Origin: SMWC01 sp963581225
GTDB taxonomy: Bacteria > Pseudomonadota > Gammaproteobacteria > Steroidobacterales > Rariloculaceae
DNA: 8,169 nucleotides
Assembly: GCA_963581225.1 (NCBI GenBank)
Contig: CAUZMW010000103.1
Location: forward strand, 1-8,169
Reading direction: 5' to 3'
Position 1 is the stretch's first letter, and each line of letters starts with the position of its first letter. The position numbers and the translations under genes were made by a program. The notes beneath the pieces are model-generated. The model made no database searches and was not told where the DNA came from. It was given only the letters and a program-made list of their open reading frames with translations. Shown in pieces: positions 1 through 6,694 of the stretch.

Positions 1-33
1 ATGGCAGGGACGATCAGTTGGAGGTGCACGTGA
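1..33 (+). other. Possible 3' end of an upstream gene
   Basis: Frame 1 is open from the window edge to a TGA at 31-33 and would end in ...SWRCT. The stop overlaps the GTG start of the next gene by four bases (GTGA, 30-33), a usual arrangement for translationally coupled genes. Ten codons are too few to recognise a protein, and an open frame this short is expected by chance, so the overlap is the only argument. Confidence 0.2.
20..24 (+). promoter_or_regulatory. Ribosome binding site GGAGG deciding the GTG start at 30
   Basis: GGAGG ends five bases before GTG at 30. The frame is open from a TTG at 18, but that codon lies upstream of and overlaps this site, so GTG 30 is the better start. It also gives a clean signal peptide starting MKKFSIL. 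Confidence 0.7.
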
Positions 34-806
34 AAAAGTTTTCTATCCTGGCCGCGATCCTCGCTCTGTCTGGCTTACAGTCCTCCGTGACGATCGCGCA
101 GCACGGCATGCCGGGCGGGACGCCGATGACGTTCTTCGTAACCAGCGAGCCGATCGGTGACGGCGGCAATCTCGGCGGACTGGCCGGTGCCGACGCACAT
201 TGCCAGAATCTCGCCGGAATCGTCGGCGCGGGTGGCCGAATCTGGCACGCTTACCTCAGCACGCAGGCCCGCTCCGATCAGCCGGCCGTTAATGCGCGCG
301 ATCGTATCGGCACGGGCCCATGGTACAACTTCGATGGTGTCATGATCGCCCGCGATGTCGCCCATCTACATGGAGACACCCTCGAACTCGCGCGGCTTGG
401 CAACAATCTAACGAAACAATCCGGACTTACCGAGAAAGGGCAGATCGTGCCCGGATTAAATGACTACAAGCATCCCAGGGATGGCGACTGGGAGTATGTG
501 CGGACGACGCCGTATTCCAATCGCCACGAAGTTCTGACGGGCTCTCAGACGGACGGGCGAGCGTTCAGCGAGGAGTTCGACTACACCTGCGATAACTGGA
601 CGAGCAATGCAGACCCCGACCCCGGGCAGCCTCCGACAGGGCTGGCCGCCGGCCCGGGTCGACCGAATGCGCAGATAGGATTTCCCGATCGGAACGGAGG
701 CGGGGACGGTTCTTGGAATTCCTCGCATGGCACACGTGGCTGCAGTCAGACCTCGTTAGTAAGGACGCATGGTGTCGGCAAGCTCTACTGCTTCGCGACA
801 AATTGA
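30..806 (+). CDS. Secreted C-type-lectin-like protein, copy 1 (DUF1554-like)
   Basis: This is a 258-residue exported protein from GTG 30. Residues 1-23 form a Sec signal peptide (KK, then a hydrophobic core, then a T-I-A-Q boundary). The mature domain starts near MTFFVTSEPIGDGG (33-46) and carries GGLAGADAHCQ (49-59), AYLSTQAR, NARDRIGTGPW (88-98), RHEVLTGSQTDGRAF, CDNWTSN and SWNSSHGTRGCSQ near the end. Four cysteines (58, 187, 238, 254) match the second copy and would suit two disulfides. The pattern resembles bacterial proteins labelled lectin or DUF1554, which have a C-type-lectin or endostatin-like fold; the assignment is from memory of motifs. Ligand and role are unknown. Relative to copy 2 it has two insertions, one around 144-164 and a Gly/Pro-rich one around 195-213. 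The next gene starts 8 bases after its stop, so the two are probably co-transcribed. Confidence 0.8.
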   Translation: MKKFSILAAILALSGLQSSVTIAQHGMPGGTPMTFFVTSEPIGDGGNLGGLAGADAHCQNLAGIVGAGGRIWHAYLSTQARSDQPAVNARDRIGTGPWYNFDGVMIARDVAHLHGDTLELARLGNNLTKQSGLTEKGQIVPGLNDYKHPRDGDWEYVRTTPYSNRHEVLTGSQTDGRAFSEEFDYTCDNWTSNADPDPGQPPTGLAAGPGRPNAQIGFPDRNGGGDGSWNSSHGTRGCSQTSLVRTHGVGKLYCFATN

Positions 807-814
807 GAAGGCTT

Positions 815-1549
815 ATGATAAAAATAATTCGGTGGGTACTCATCAGCCCGCTTCTAGTCTTAACGGCCTTAAATACGGCTTTCACACAAGACTCAGAGAA
901 CATGCCCGACTCACAGGATATTCCGTCCAGCCTGATGACATTTTTTGTTACCAGTGAGCCAATCGGTGACGGCGGTAATCTCGGCGGGTTGGAAGGCGCA
1001 GATGGTCACTGCCAAGCGCTCGCAGCGGCAGTCGGTGCGGGCGATAAGACGTGGCGCGCCTACCTCAGTACACAGGCGCGACCGGGTCAGCCGGCGGTTA
1101 ATGCACGTGATCGTATCGGTTCGGGACCCTGGTTCCATTCCAGAGCTAGGCTCATCGACTACCTGGGTCGTCAACTCAATCGGCCGATCATCCAATCTCA
1201 GATACACGGAGACACACTGGTTGAGGCGCAACGCGGCAGCAATATGACCAAAGAATTTGCGCTAACCGAACACGGCGAACTCGTCAACGGTATCGGTGAC
1301 CCGCTACCGAATCGCCATGACATACTTACCGGCTCGCAGACAGACGGCCGTGCCTTTACCGACAGCGAAGATCGTACCTGCAATAACTGGACCAGTAACG
1401 ACGAAGGTTCCGCGCAGGTAGGTCACTCCGATCGCGTCGGCAATGGCAACATGTCCTGGAACTCCTCGCACGCCACGACCGGTTGCAGCCAGAACGACCT
1501 CGTGAGCTGGGGCGGCGTCGGGTTGTTCTATTGTTTCGCAGTAGATTAA
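815..1549 (+). CDS. Secreted C-type-lectin-like protein, copy 2 (DUF1554-like)
   Basis: This is a 244-residue paralogue of the preceding gene. The frame is open further upstream, inside gene 1, but ATG 815 follows a purine-rich GAGAAGG (805-811) and starts a good signal peptide (MIKIIRW plus a hydrophobic stretch to about residue 24). The mature domain repeats the same landmarks in order: MTFFVTSEPIGDGGNLGGL (41-59), HCQ, AYLSTQARPGQPAVNARDR, HGDTL, LTGSQTDGRAF, CNNWTSN, SWNSSHATTGCSQ and a final YCFAVD. Cysteines 66, 189, 224 and 240 match the four of copy 1. It differs by a charged insert (SRARLIDYLGRQLNRPIIQ, 109-127) where copy 1 has a shorter loop, and by lacking both copy 1 insertions. 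Variation confined to loops on a constant scaffold fits a binding protein whose specificity has diverged, which is inference. Function is not known. Confidence 0.8.
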   Translation: MIKIIRWVLISPLLVLTALNTAFTQDSENMPDSQDIPSSLMTFFVTSEPIGDGGNLGGLEGADGHCQALAAAVGAGDKTWRAYLSTQARPGQPAVNARDRIGSGPWFHSRARLIDYLGRQLNRPIIQSQIHGDTLVEAQRGSNMTKEFALTEHGELVNGIGDPLPNRHDILTGSQTDGRAFTDSEDRTCNNWTSNDEGSAQVGHSDRVGNGNMSWNSSHATTGCSQNDLVSWGGVGLFYCFAVD

Positions 1550-1582
1550 GAGTCTCACTATAGACCAAGGAATAAAACAACG

Positions 1583-1996
1583 ATGCGCGCTACAGAAAGT
1601 ACTCTGATCGTAATTGCAGCGTCGATTTTCCTAACCTCATCACCGATAGCGGCGGCCGATGCGGAAGAACTGGCACGAATTAACGCGATCGTAACGGCCT
1701 GCGAACGGCTCGAGCATGACTACGCACTGTATCGTGACCGGGGTGACGCTGAGGGGTTTGCCAACACTTTTACAGAGGATGGCGAATGGGGCCGACCGAC
1801 AACGGTCCTGAAAGGCCGGGACGCGATACGCGACTACATCGCATCCAGAGCCGGCGGTCCTCCGGAAGTTCACATGCAGTTCCAGAGCACGATTCAAGTC
1901 ACGGTCATTGATGACTCGACTGCAACCGGCATCAGCTACGCGCTGGTTCTGGAGGCGCCTGTTCCGGAGGACGGCCTGCTGGTGTCGCGCATATGA
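1583..1996 (+). CDS. SnoaL/NTF2-like secreted protein, C-terminally truncated
   Basis: ATG 1583 follows AAGGAA (1567-1572). Residues 1-25 are a signal peptide ending ...PIAAA. Residues 28-125 match the SnoaL-like/NTF2 pattern: a first helix (AEELARINAIVTACERLEHDY), YRDRGDAEGFANTFTEDGEW, a GRDAIRDYI helix, then the strands HMQFQSTIQVTVID and ATGISYALVL. Proteins of this type usually have one or two further beta strands and about 20-40 more residues; here the frame stops 14 residues after the LVLE strand, at ...LLVSRI. The missing part and the copied segment just downstream suggest a deletion between tandem copies. Whether the product still folds is doubtful. The fold family includes polyketide cyclases, dehydratases and many binding proteins, so no reaction can be named. 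It lies 33 bases after the second lectin gene. Confidence 0.65.
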   Translation: MRATESTLIVIAASIFLTSSPIAAADAEELARINAIVTACERLEHDYALYRDRGDAEGFANTFTEDGEWGRPTTVLKGRDAIRDYIASRAGGPPEVHMQFQSTIQVTVIDDSTATGISYALVLEAPVPEDGLLVSRI

Positions 1997-2106
1997 TTTT
2001 ACTGGCCACGATAAAGATCACGCCTGTCGATGAATACAATGCAACAGGCTTTAGCTACGCGATTATTCTGAACGGCGATCGACCGGAGATCCTCCCATTC
2101 CGATGA
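1990..2106 (+). pseudogene. Middle fragment of a second SnoaL-like copy, out of frame
   Basis: Read from CAT 1990, this frame gives HMILLATIKITPVDE then YNATGFSYAIIL and stops at TGA 2104-2106. It aligns without gaps to residues 97-124 of the upstream gene (HMQFQSTIQVTVIDD, then STATGISYALVL), with 13 of 28 residues identical by my count. The two segments (1871-1954 and 1990-2073) are 119 bases apart, which is not a multiple of three, so the copy is read only in another frame. Its ATG (1993) overlaps the stop of the upstream gene as ATGA. A short frame of 18 codons (2107-2163) continues in phase after the stop without recognisable homology. I read it as the remains of a tandem paralogue that lost its N-terminus. 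Confidence 0.6.
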
Positions 2107-2175
2107 ATGGCCTATACTTGGGAGGAGACGGCTGTTGAGTCCAAAATTGAGGTCCAATCATAAGGAATCACAATA

Positions 2176-2775
2176 ATGAGAACGACACTATTCCAGCGCG
2201 CAATGCTGAGTATCTCTTGCGCAGTAGCGATCACCGCGGTCTTTGCGGAACCAATCACGTACGAAATCGATCCGCGGCATACATTCCCCTCTTTCGAGGC
2301 TGACCATCAGGGTGGAGTCTCGGTATGGCGGGGAAAGATCGAGAGTTCATCGGGCACGATCGTCATTGACCAGGAGGCTCGAACCGGTACCGTCAACGTG
2401 ACCATGGACATGGACACGATCGACTTCGGCATGGACGCGATGACCGACCACGCGAAAGCGGAAGACATACTCGACGTGGCGCAGTTCCCGTCCGCCACCT
2501 ATGCGGGCACTCTGACGAACTTCACCAAGGGCGGCGAGCCGACGGCGGCGGTAGGAGAGCTCACCCTGCACGGCGTTACACAGCCGGTCGATCTGCAGAT
2601 CAATCTTTTTCAGTGTTATACAAATAACTCGGGAACCGACGTCTGCGGCGCCGACGTGTCGACCACGTTCAGTCGCGACGACTTCGGCGTAACCTTTGGC
2701 AAGGCGAACGGCTTTCTCATGTATGTGAATCTACAAATCCAGGTAGAGGCTCACCGGGTCGAACCGGAGTCCTAG
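2176..2775 (+). CDS. YceI-family periplasmic protein
   Basis: This is a full-length 199-residue YceI-like protein with AAGGAA (2162-2167) eight bases before the ATG. Residues 1-24 are a signal peptide (cleavage likely after AVFA). The mature part shows YceI landmarks: YEIDPRHTFPSFEADH (29-44), the strand GKIESSSGTIVID, the MDTIDFGMDAMTDHAK region, FPSATYAGTLTNF (104-116), the family-typical GELTLHGVTQPVDL (127-140), and CYTNNSGTDVCGAD with Cys 147 and 157 placed for a disulfide. Near the end comes RDDFGVTFG. The family adopts a lipocalin-like barrel that binds long isoprenoids such as polyprenyl chains. Its cellular role is generally unclear; links to stress, quinone-dependent metabolism and surfaces have been suggested. 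Nothing in the neighbourhood narrows this further. Confidence 0.93.
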   Translation: MRTTLFQRAMLSISCAVAITAVFAEPITYEIDPRHTFPSFEADHQGGVSVWRGKIESSSGTIVIDQEARTGTVNVTMDMDTIDFGMDAMTDHAKAEDILDVAQFPSATYAGTLTNFTKGGEPTAAVGELTLHGVTQPVDLQINLFQCYTNNSGTDVCGADVSTTFSRDDFGVTFGKANGFLMYVNLQIQVEAHRVEPES

Positions 2776-2790
2776 AATCGAATCACAGCT

Positions 2791-2804
2791 GGCCGAAAGC
2801 GGCC
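2791..2804 (+). repeat. Short GC hairpin after the YceI gene
   Basis: GGCCG (2791-2795) and CGGCC (2800-2804) form a perfect five-pair stem around the loop AAAG, beginning 15 bases after the YceI stop. No run of T follows, so it is not a standard intrinsic terminator. It might slow decay of the upstream message or be incidental. Confidence 0.35.
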
Positions 2805-2819
2805 GTCGACGATAGGCAA

Positions 2820-2837
2820 TATGCAAGATTCTGCATA
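2820..2837 (+). promoter_or_regulatory. Inverted repeat TATGCA-N6-TGCATA before the NHL gene
   Basis: A perfect six-base inverted repeat with a six-base spacer (18 bases in all) lies 23 bases before the NHL start codon. Its right arm overlaps CATAAT (2833-2838), which resembles a -10 element; I see no good -35 partner. The size and symmetry would suit a dimeric regulator, but this is a suggestion only. Confidence 0.25.
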
Positions 2838-2847
2838 ATGAAGGAAA

Positions 2848-2853
2848 GAGGGG
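2848..2853 (+). promoter_or_regulatory. Ribosome binding site of the NHL propeller gene
   Basis: GAGGGG lies seven bases before ATG 2861 and supports that start, which also opens directly into a signal peptide. Confidence 0.65.
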
Positions 2854-2860
2854 ATAACAA

Positions 2861-4138
2861 ATGAACAATCGTATTCTAACCATTGCCGTGGCCGGCGCAG
2901 GCCTTGTGACAATCGTCCTGCTAGGCACCCGACTGGGTAGTGCGCAGGAGCAGCAACAGCCTGGTGTCGGGTTCGCGGCCGTGCCCGGCCTCAAGGGCGG
3001 GCAAGATGTGTTCGGCCCATACGACCCGGTGCAGGGATGGCCGAAGCCGCTGGCGGAGAGCCTTCCTGACCATGAAGGATGGACCTGGTCGCAGGCCACC
3101 GATGTCTTCGTGGAGAGCCCCGACCGCATCCTTGTGGCGCAGAAAGGCGAGCTGCCTGTGCTTCCGGCGAACATCCCCAGGACCTGGCTGCCTGAGATTG
3201 GGCCTGGCATCAAGTTCCCCGTGGGCGGCCGTGTACCGCTGCGCGAATCCGCCAGTGCCACCCCGAGTCACGGCATCGGGAACGATGATGGGAGCAACGG
3301 CCGTCCGGGGATCGATTGGCGATGGGAGCACCTGATCGTCGTGTTCGATGGCGAGGGCAACATGATTGAAGACTGGTCGCAGTGGGACAGCATCTGGGGC
3401 CGGCCGCACGACATCGAGATCAGCCCCTACGATCCAGAGAAGCACGTTTGGATCGTAGATGCCGACAACCATTTCGTCAGCAAGTTCAGCAACGACGGTA
3501 AGGAGCGTCTTCTGACGCTGGGAACGCCAGGCGAGCCCGGTAACGACGATACGCACTTTGCCCGGCCGACCTTCATGGCCTTCATGGACACCAACACCTG
3601 GTATCTGGCGGACGGCTACGACAATACGCGCGTCATCAAGTACGACATGGACGGCAACAAGCTCCTGCAGTGGGGAATGAAGGGCACCCCACCCAACGAA
3701 CAGCGTCCCGGCTACTTCAACAGTGTGCACGGTATCGCGGTCAATCCGATAACGCGGCAAGTCTTCGTAAACGATCGCAACAACGGCCGCGTGCAGGTGT
3801 TCGACGAAAACGGTAACTTCCTGGACCAATGGAGCATGGGCCCGCGCCCTCCTATGAACATCCACGATATCTACATGGGTGAAGACGGTGTTCTCTGGGC
3901 AGCCGACCAGGGATCGAGCAAGCTCAATGGCTACGATGCCAGCGGCAACTTCCTCTATTCTTGGGGAACGTTCGGCGACTGTCAGGGCTGCATGTGGGGC
4001 GTGCATGGGTTCCACACGGACATGGAGGGCAATCTCTACACCTCAGAGGTGAGAACCGGGCGTGTCCAGAAGTACACGCCGCGCGCCGGCGCCAATCCCG
4101 CGTTTCTCGTGGGCAAGCCCTGGCCGAGGGTCTGGTAG
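2861..4138 (+). CDS. Secreted NHL-repeat six-bladed propeller, PAL-like
   Basis: This is a 425-residue exported protein. Residues 1-28 are a signal peptide (MNNR, hydrophobic core, GSA boundary). From about 75 the sequence is a beta propeller with NHL-type blades: GRPHDIEISPYDPEKHVWIV (180-199), YLADGYDNTRVIKYDMDGN (248-266), VHGIAVNP with VFVNDRNNGRVQVFDENGN (289-319), IHDIYMGEDGVLWAADQG, and a last blade WGVHGFHTDMEGNLYTSE. The layout recalls the lyase domain of peptidylglycine amidating enzymes (PAL), in which three histidines hold zinc and a tyrosine in a DGY motif acts in catalysis. Here His 183, 290, 335 and 382 sit at blade positions and Tyr 253 is in ADGYDNTR. A metal-dependent lyase is possible, but many bacterial NHL proteins are not enzymes, so no substrate is assigned. 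Cys 374 and 377 (CQGC) could pair. The next gene begins 36 bases after the stop, in the same frame. Confidence 0.85.
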   Translation: MNNRILTIAVAGAGLVTIVLLGTRLGSAQEQQQPGVGFAAVPGLKGGQDVFGPYDPVQGWPKPLAESLPDHEGWTWSQATDVFVESPDRILVAQKGELPVLPANIPRTWLPEIGPGIKFPVGGRVPLRESASATPSHGIGNDDGSNGRPGIDWRWEHLIVVFDGEGNMIEDWSQWDSIWGRPHDIEISPYDPEKHVWIVDADNHFVSKFSNDGKERLLTLGTPGEPGNDDTHFARPTFMAFMDTNTWYLADGYDNTRVIKYDMDGNKLLQWGMKGTPPNEQRPGYFNSVHGIAVNPITRQVFVNDRNNGRVQVFDENGNFLDQWSMGPRPPMNIHDIYMGEDGVLWAADQGSSKLNGYDASGNFLYSWGTFGDCQGCMWGVHGFHTDMEGNLYTSEVRTGRVQKYTPRAGANPAFLVGKPWPRVW

Positions 4139-4174
4139 AACGGCGGCTACCAGCGACCTCTGACAACGAACTTC

Positions 4175-6661
4175 TTGACGGTAGCGACTGCATTGACCGC
4201 AGGCCTTCATGACCTGAATCGACTGGCTCAGTACGCGTTGTCTTGCGCTCTGCTGAGCGTGGCGACCGCCAGCGTGGCTCAGGCGCCCATCATTCAACCG
4301 GGCCTACCGGGTGATCCTGCTCGAGAGCTTAGCGCTGAGGAGGCGATCGAAATAGCCGATACGAGCTACTCGCCAGCCGACGCGCAGTTCATGCAGGACA
4401 TGATCCCACACCATCACCAGGCGCTTGAGATGGCCGAACTCGTGGCCGACCGTACCAACCGGCCGGAACTGATCGACGTGGCTGGGCGCATCGACGTCTC
4501 GCAGCAAGACGAGATCGAGTTCATGCAGGAGTGGTTGCGCGAGCGAGGCGAATGGGTGCCGGAAGCGAGCGACCATGACGCGATGCGCACCGACCACAGG
4601 ATGGCCGGTATGGCTACTCCGCAACAGATGACCGACCTCGCGGCGGCCGATGGCGCGGAGTTCGGTCGGCTGTTTCTGCAACTGATGATCACGCACCACG
4701 ACGGCGCAGTGACGATGGTCGAGGAATTGCTGGAACAACCGGGCGCTGCATATGACCCGGTATTGTTCGAGTTCACGAACGACGTTTCTAACGGCCAGAC
4801 CGCCGAGATCGAGCGGATGAATGTGCTCCTGGTCGGGCTGTCTGACGACCCGCGCGCGTCGCTCTCGGCCGGCTTCGATGACGCAGGCCAAGCGCTGATG
4901 AATCTGGAACTCCTGGGCTCGTTGGCTAAGCCGGCCGGGTTCTACGACCCGAAAAACCCGGCCGGACTGGCGCCGGAGATGCCGACGGAGGACAGCGGCG
5001 AGGAAACCGCAGACGATGCGGAAGCGGAGGAAGATACGGACGTAGATGAAGTTGCCGAGGACGAGGACGACGATGACTGGGATCGCCGTCCACTTTTAAG
5101 TTTCTCCAACACCGACATGGCCTTTTTCGACGACGTGATGGTGGCCGGCAGCTACCACGGCTTCAACATTTACCGGCTGGCCGACAACGAGTTGCCTGAG
5201 CAAATCAGCGCTGTGGTCTGCCCGGGCGGGCAAGGCGATGTCTCCGTCGTCGGCGACCTGCTTATCATGTCGGTGGAACAGACACGAGGAAGGCTCGACT
5301 GCGGGCTCGAAGGCGTCAGCGACGACGTCAGCGAGGACCGATTTCGCGGGATTCGTATCTTCGACATCAGCGATCTGACACGACCGGTGCAGGTGGGGGC
5401 GGTTCAGACTTGCCGCGGATCGCATACGCATTCCGTCGTCGCGGGCCCCGACGATGACGGTAAGATTATCGTATACAACTCCGGCACCTCACGAGTGCGC
5501 GACGAGGAGGAGTTGGAAGGATGCGTCGGCGACATCCCCGGGGACGACCGAACCGCGCTTTTTCGCATTGACGTAATCGAGATTCCAGTCGACGACCCGT
5601 CGAAGTCGCGCATTGTTCACAGCCCCGCTGTCTTCGCCGACCCCGAAGAGGGGATTCTTGCCGGCCTCTGGCGCGGCGGCGACCACGGCGAGGAAACGCA
5701 GGAGACACGGCGGACCGACCAATGCCACGACATCACCGTGTATCCTGAAAAGAATCTTGCCGCCGGCGCGTGCTCGGGCAACGGTATTCTGTTCGATATC
5801 ACGGACCCATTGAACCCCCAGCGTATCGACGCGGTTGTCGACGAAGGCTTCGCCTACTGGCATTCGGCGACGTTCAACAACGACGGCACCAAGGTGTTGT
5901 TCACCGATGAGTGGGGCGGCGGCGGCCGGCCTCGGTGTCGCGCTTACGACCCTCTGACCTGGGGCGCAGACGCCATCTACGACATCGTCGACGGCGCGCT
6001 CGAGTTTCGTAGCCACTTCAAAATGCCGGCGCCGCAAGTTGAGGAGGAAAACTGCGTCGCGCACAACGGCTCGATCGTGCCGGTCCCGGGGCGCGACATC
6101 TTCGTCCAGGCCTGGTACCAAGGAGGCATCTCCGTGATCGACTTCACCGACTCCGCCAACCCGTTCGAGATCGCTTTTTTCGACCGCGGCCCCGTCGATG
6201 CCGAGCAGCTGATCTTCGGTGGATTCTGGTCGGCCTATTGGTACGATGGCAAGATCTACGGAACCGAGATCGTGCGCGGGCTGGACACACTGTCGTTACT
6301 GCCGAGCGAATACCTGACGGAAAATGAGATCGCCGCGGCTGCCATGGCCGACGAAGGCGGCGCGTTCAATCCGCAACAGCAGTTTCGAGTCAGCTGGCCG
6401 GCTGAGCCGGTCGTGGCCCGAGCTTACATCGATCAGCTCCAGCGTGGCGAGGAACTATCGACGTCGCTTGCGGCCGGCCTGAACGCGGCACTGGACCTAT
6501 CCGCATCACGGCTCGAGGACGGCGGGCGCGACGCAAATCTGGCGACCAGGCTAGAATCGCTGGCGACTGATTTGAATTCTGACAGTGGTGACAGCGCGAC
6601 GAGGAAGCGGCTGGATGCGCTAGCGGAAACGTTGGGCGCAATTGCAGCCAGGTTACGCTAG
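4175..6661 (+). CDS. DUF305 domain fused to an LVIVD-type propeller, secreted
   Basis: Counting from TTG 4175 gives 828 residues. A signal peptide ends near residue 37 (ATASVAQA). Residues about 60-225 are a DUF305 domain with both signature His-Met helices, FMQDMIPHHHQALEMAELV (72-90) and LMITHHDGAVTMVEELLEQ (170-188). A highly acidic linker (271-302) leads to a propeller (about 305-705) with LVIVD-like blade motifs such as GIRIFDISDLTRPVQVGAV and GGISVIDFTDSANPFEIAFF and the stretch FTDEWGGGGRPRCRAYDP. All eight cysteines after the signal peptide lie in the propeller (349, 376, 413, 450, 517, 533, 588, 627). The tail from 745 is helical. DUF305 proteins are often linked to copper or silver handling, so metal binding in the envelope is a reasonable guess, not shown. 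There is no ATG or GTG between the previous stop and the end of the signal peptide, and no clear ribosome site. TTG 4175, TTG 4193 or CTG 4214 are candidates. Confidence 0.85.
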   Translation: MTVATALTAGLHDLNRLAQYALSCALLSVATASVAQAPIIQPGLPGDPARELSAEEAIEIADTSYSPADAQFMQDMIPHHHQALEMAELVADRTNRPELIDVAGRIDVSQQDEIEFMQEWLRERGEWVPEASDHDAMRTDHRMAGMATPQQMTDLAAADGAEFGRLFLQLMITHHDGAVTMVEELLEQPGAAYDPVLFEFTNDVSNGQTAEIERMNVLLVGLSDDPRASLSAGFDDAGQALMNLELLGSLAKPAGFYDPKNPAGLAPEMPTEDSGEETADDAEAEEDTDVDEVAEDEDDDDWDRRPLLSFSNTDMAFFDDVMVAGSYHGFNIYRLADNELPEQISAVVCPGGQGDVSVVGDLLIMSVEQTRGRLDCGLEGVSDDVSEDRFRGIRIFDISDLTRPVQVGAVQTCRGSHTHSVVAGPDDDGKIIVYNSGTSRVRDEEELEGCVGDIPGDDRTALFRIDVIEIPVDDPSKSRIVHSPAVFADPEEGILAGLWRGGDHGEETQETRRTDQCHDITVYPEKNLAAGACSGNGILFDITDPLNPQRIDAVVDEGFAYWHSATFNNDGTKVLFTDEWGGGGRPRCRAYDPLTWGADAIYDIVDGALEFRSHFKMPAPQVEEENCVAHNGSIVPVPGRDIFVQAWYQGGISVIDFTDSANPFEIAFFDRGPVDAEQLIFGGFWSAYWYDGKIYGTEIVRGLDTLSLLPSEYLTENEIAAAAMADEGGAFNPQQQFRVSWPAEPVVARAYIDQLQRGEELSTSLAAGLNAALDLSASRLEDGGRDANLATRLESLATDLNSDSGDSATRKRLDALAETLGAIAARLR

Positions 6662-6674
6662 GGGGATACGTTAG

Positions 6675-6694
6675 TGGTCCTACTGCTCGGACCA
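6675..6694. repeat. Six-pair hairpin between converging genes
   Basis: TGGTCC (6675-6680) pairs with GGACCA (6689-6694) across an eight-base loop. It sits where the large plus-strand gene and the minus-strand NmrA remnant converge. No T run is present on either side, so a role as a two-way terminator is only possible. Confidence 0.25.

Noticed and set aside
713..814. Extended N-terminus of the second lectin-like protein beginning inside gene 1
   Set aside because: These 34 residues are a frame shadow of gene 1. ATG 815 has its own ribosome site and begins the signal peptide.
2791..2804. GC hairpin as an intrinsic terminator for the YceI gene
   Set aside because: No T run follows the stem, so I list it only as a hairpin.
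2921..4015. Long minus-strand open frame (364 codons) opposite the NHL gene
   Set aside because: It is a shadow of the plus-strand gene. The plus-strand product has a signal peptide, a ribosome site and clear NHL repeats, while the minus frame shows no motif.
4304..4891. Minus-strand open frame opposite the DUF305 domain
   Set aside because: Its apparent regularities mirror the His-Met helices on the plus strand; no independent motif or ribosome site is seen.
5489..6121. Minus-strand open frame of 210 codons inside the DUF305-propeller gene
   Set aside because: It lies wholly within the well-supported plus-strand propeller coding sequence, lacks a recognisable domain, and is expected in GC-rich DNA.
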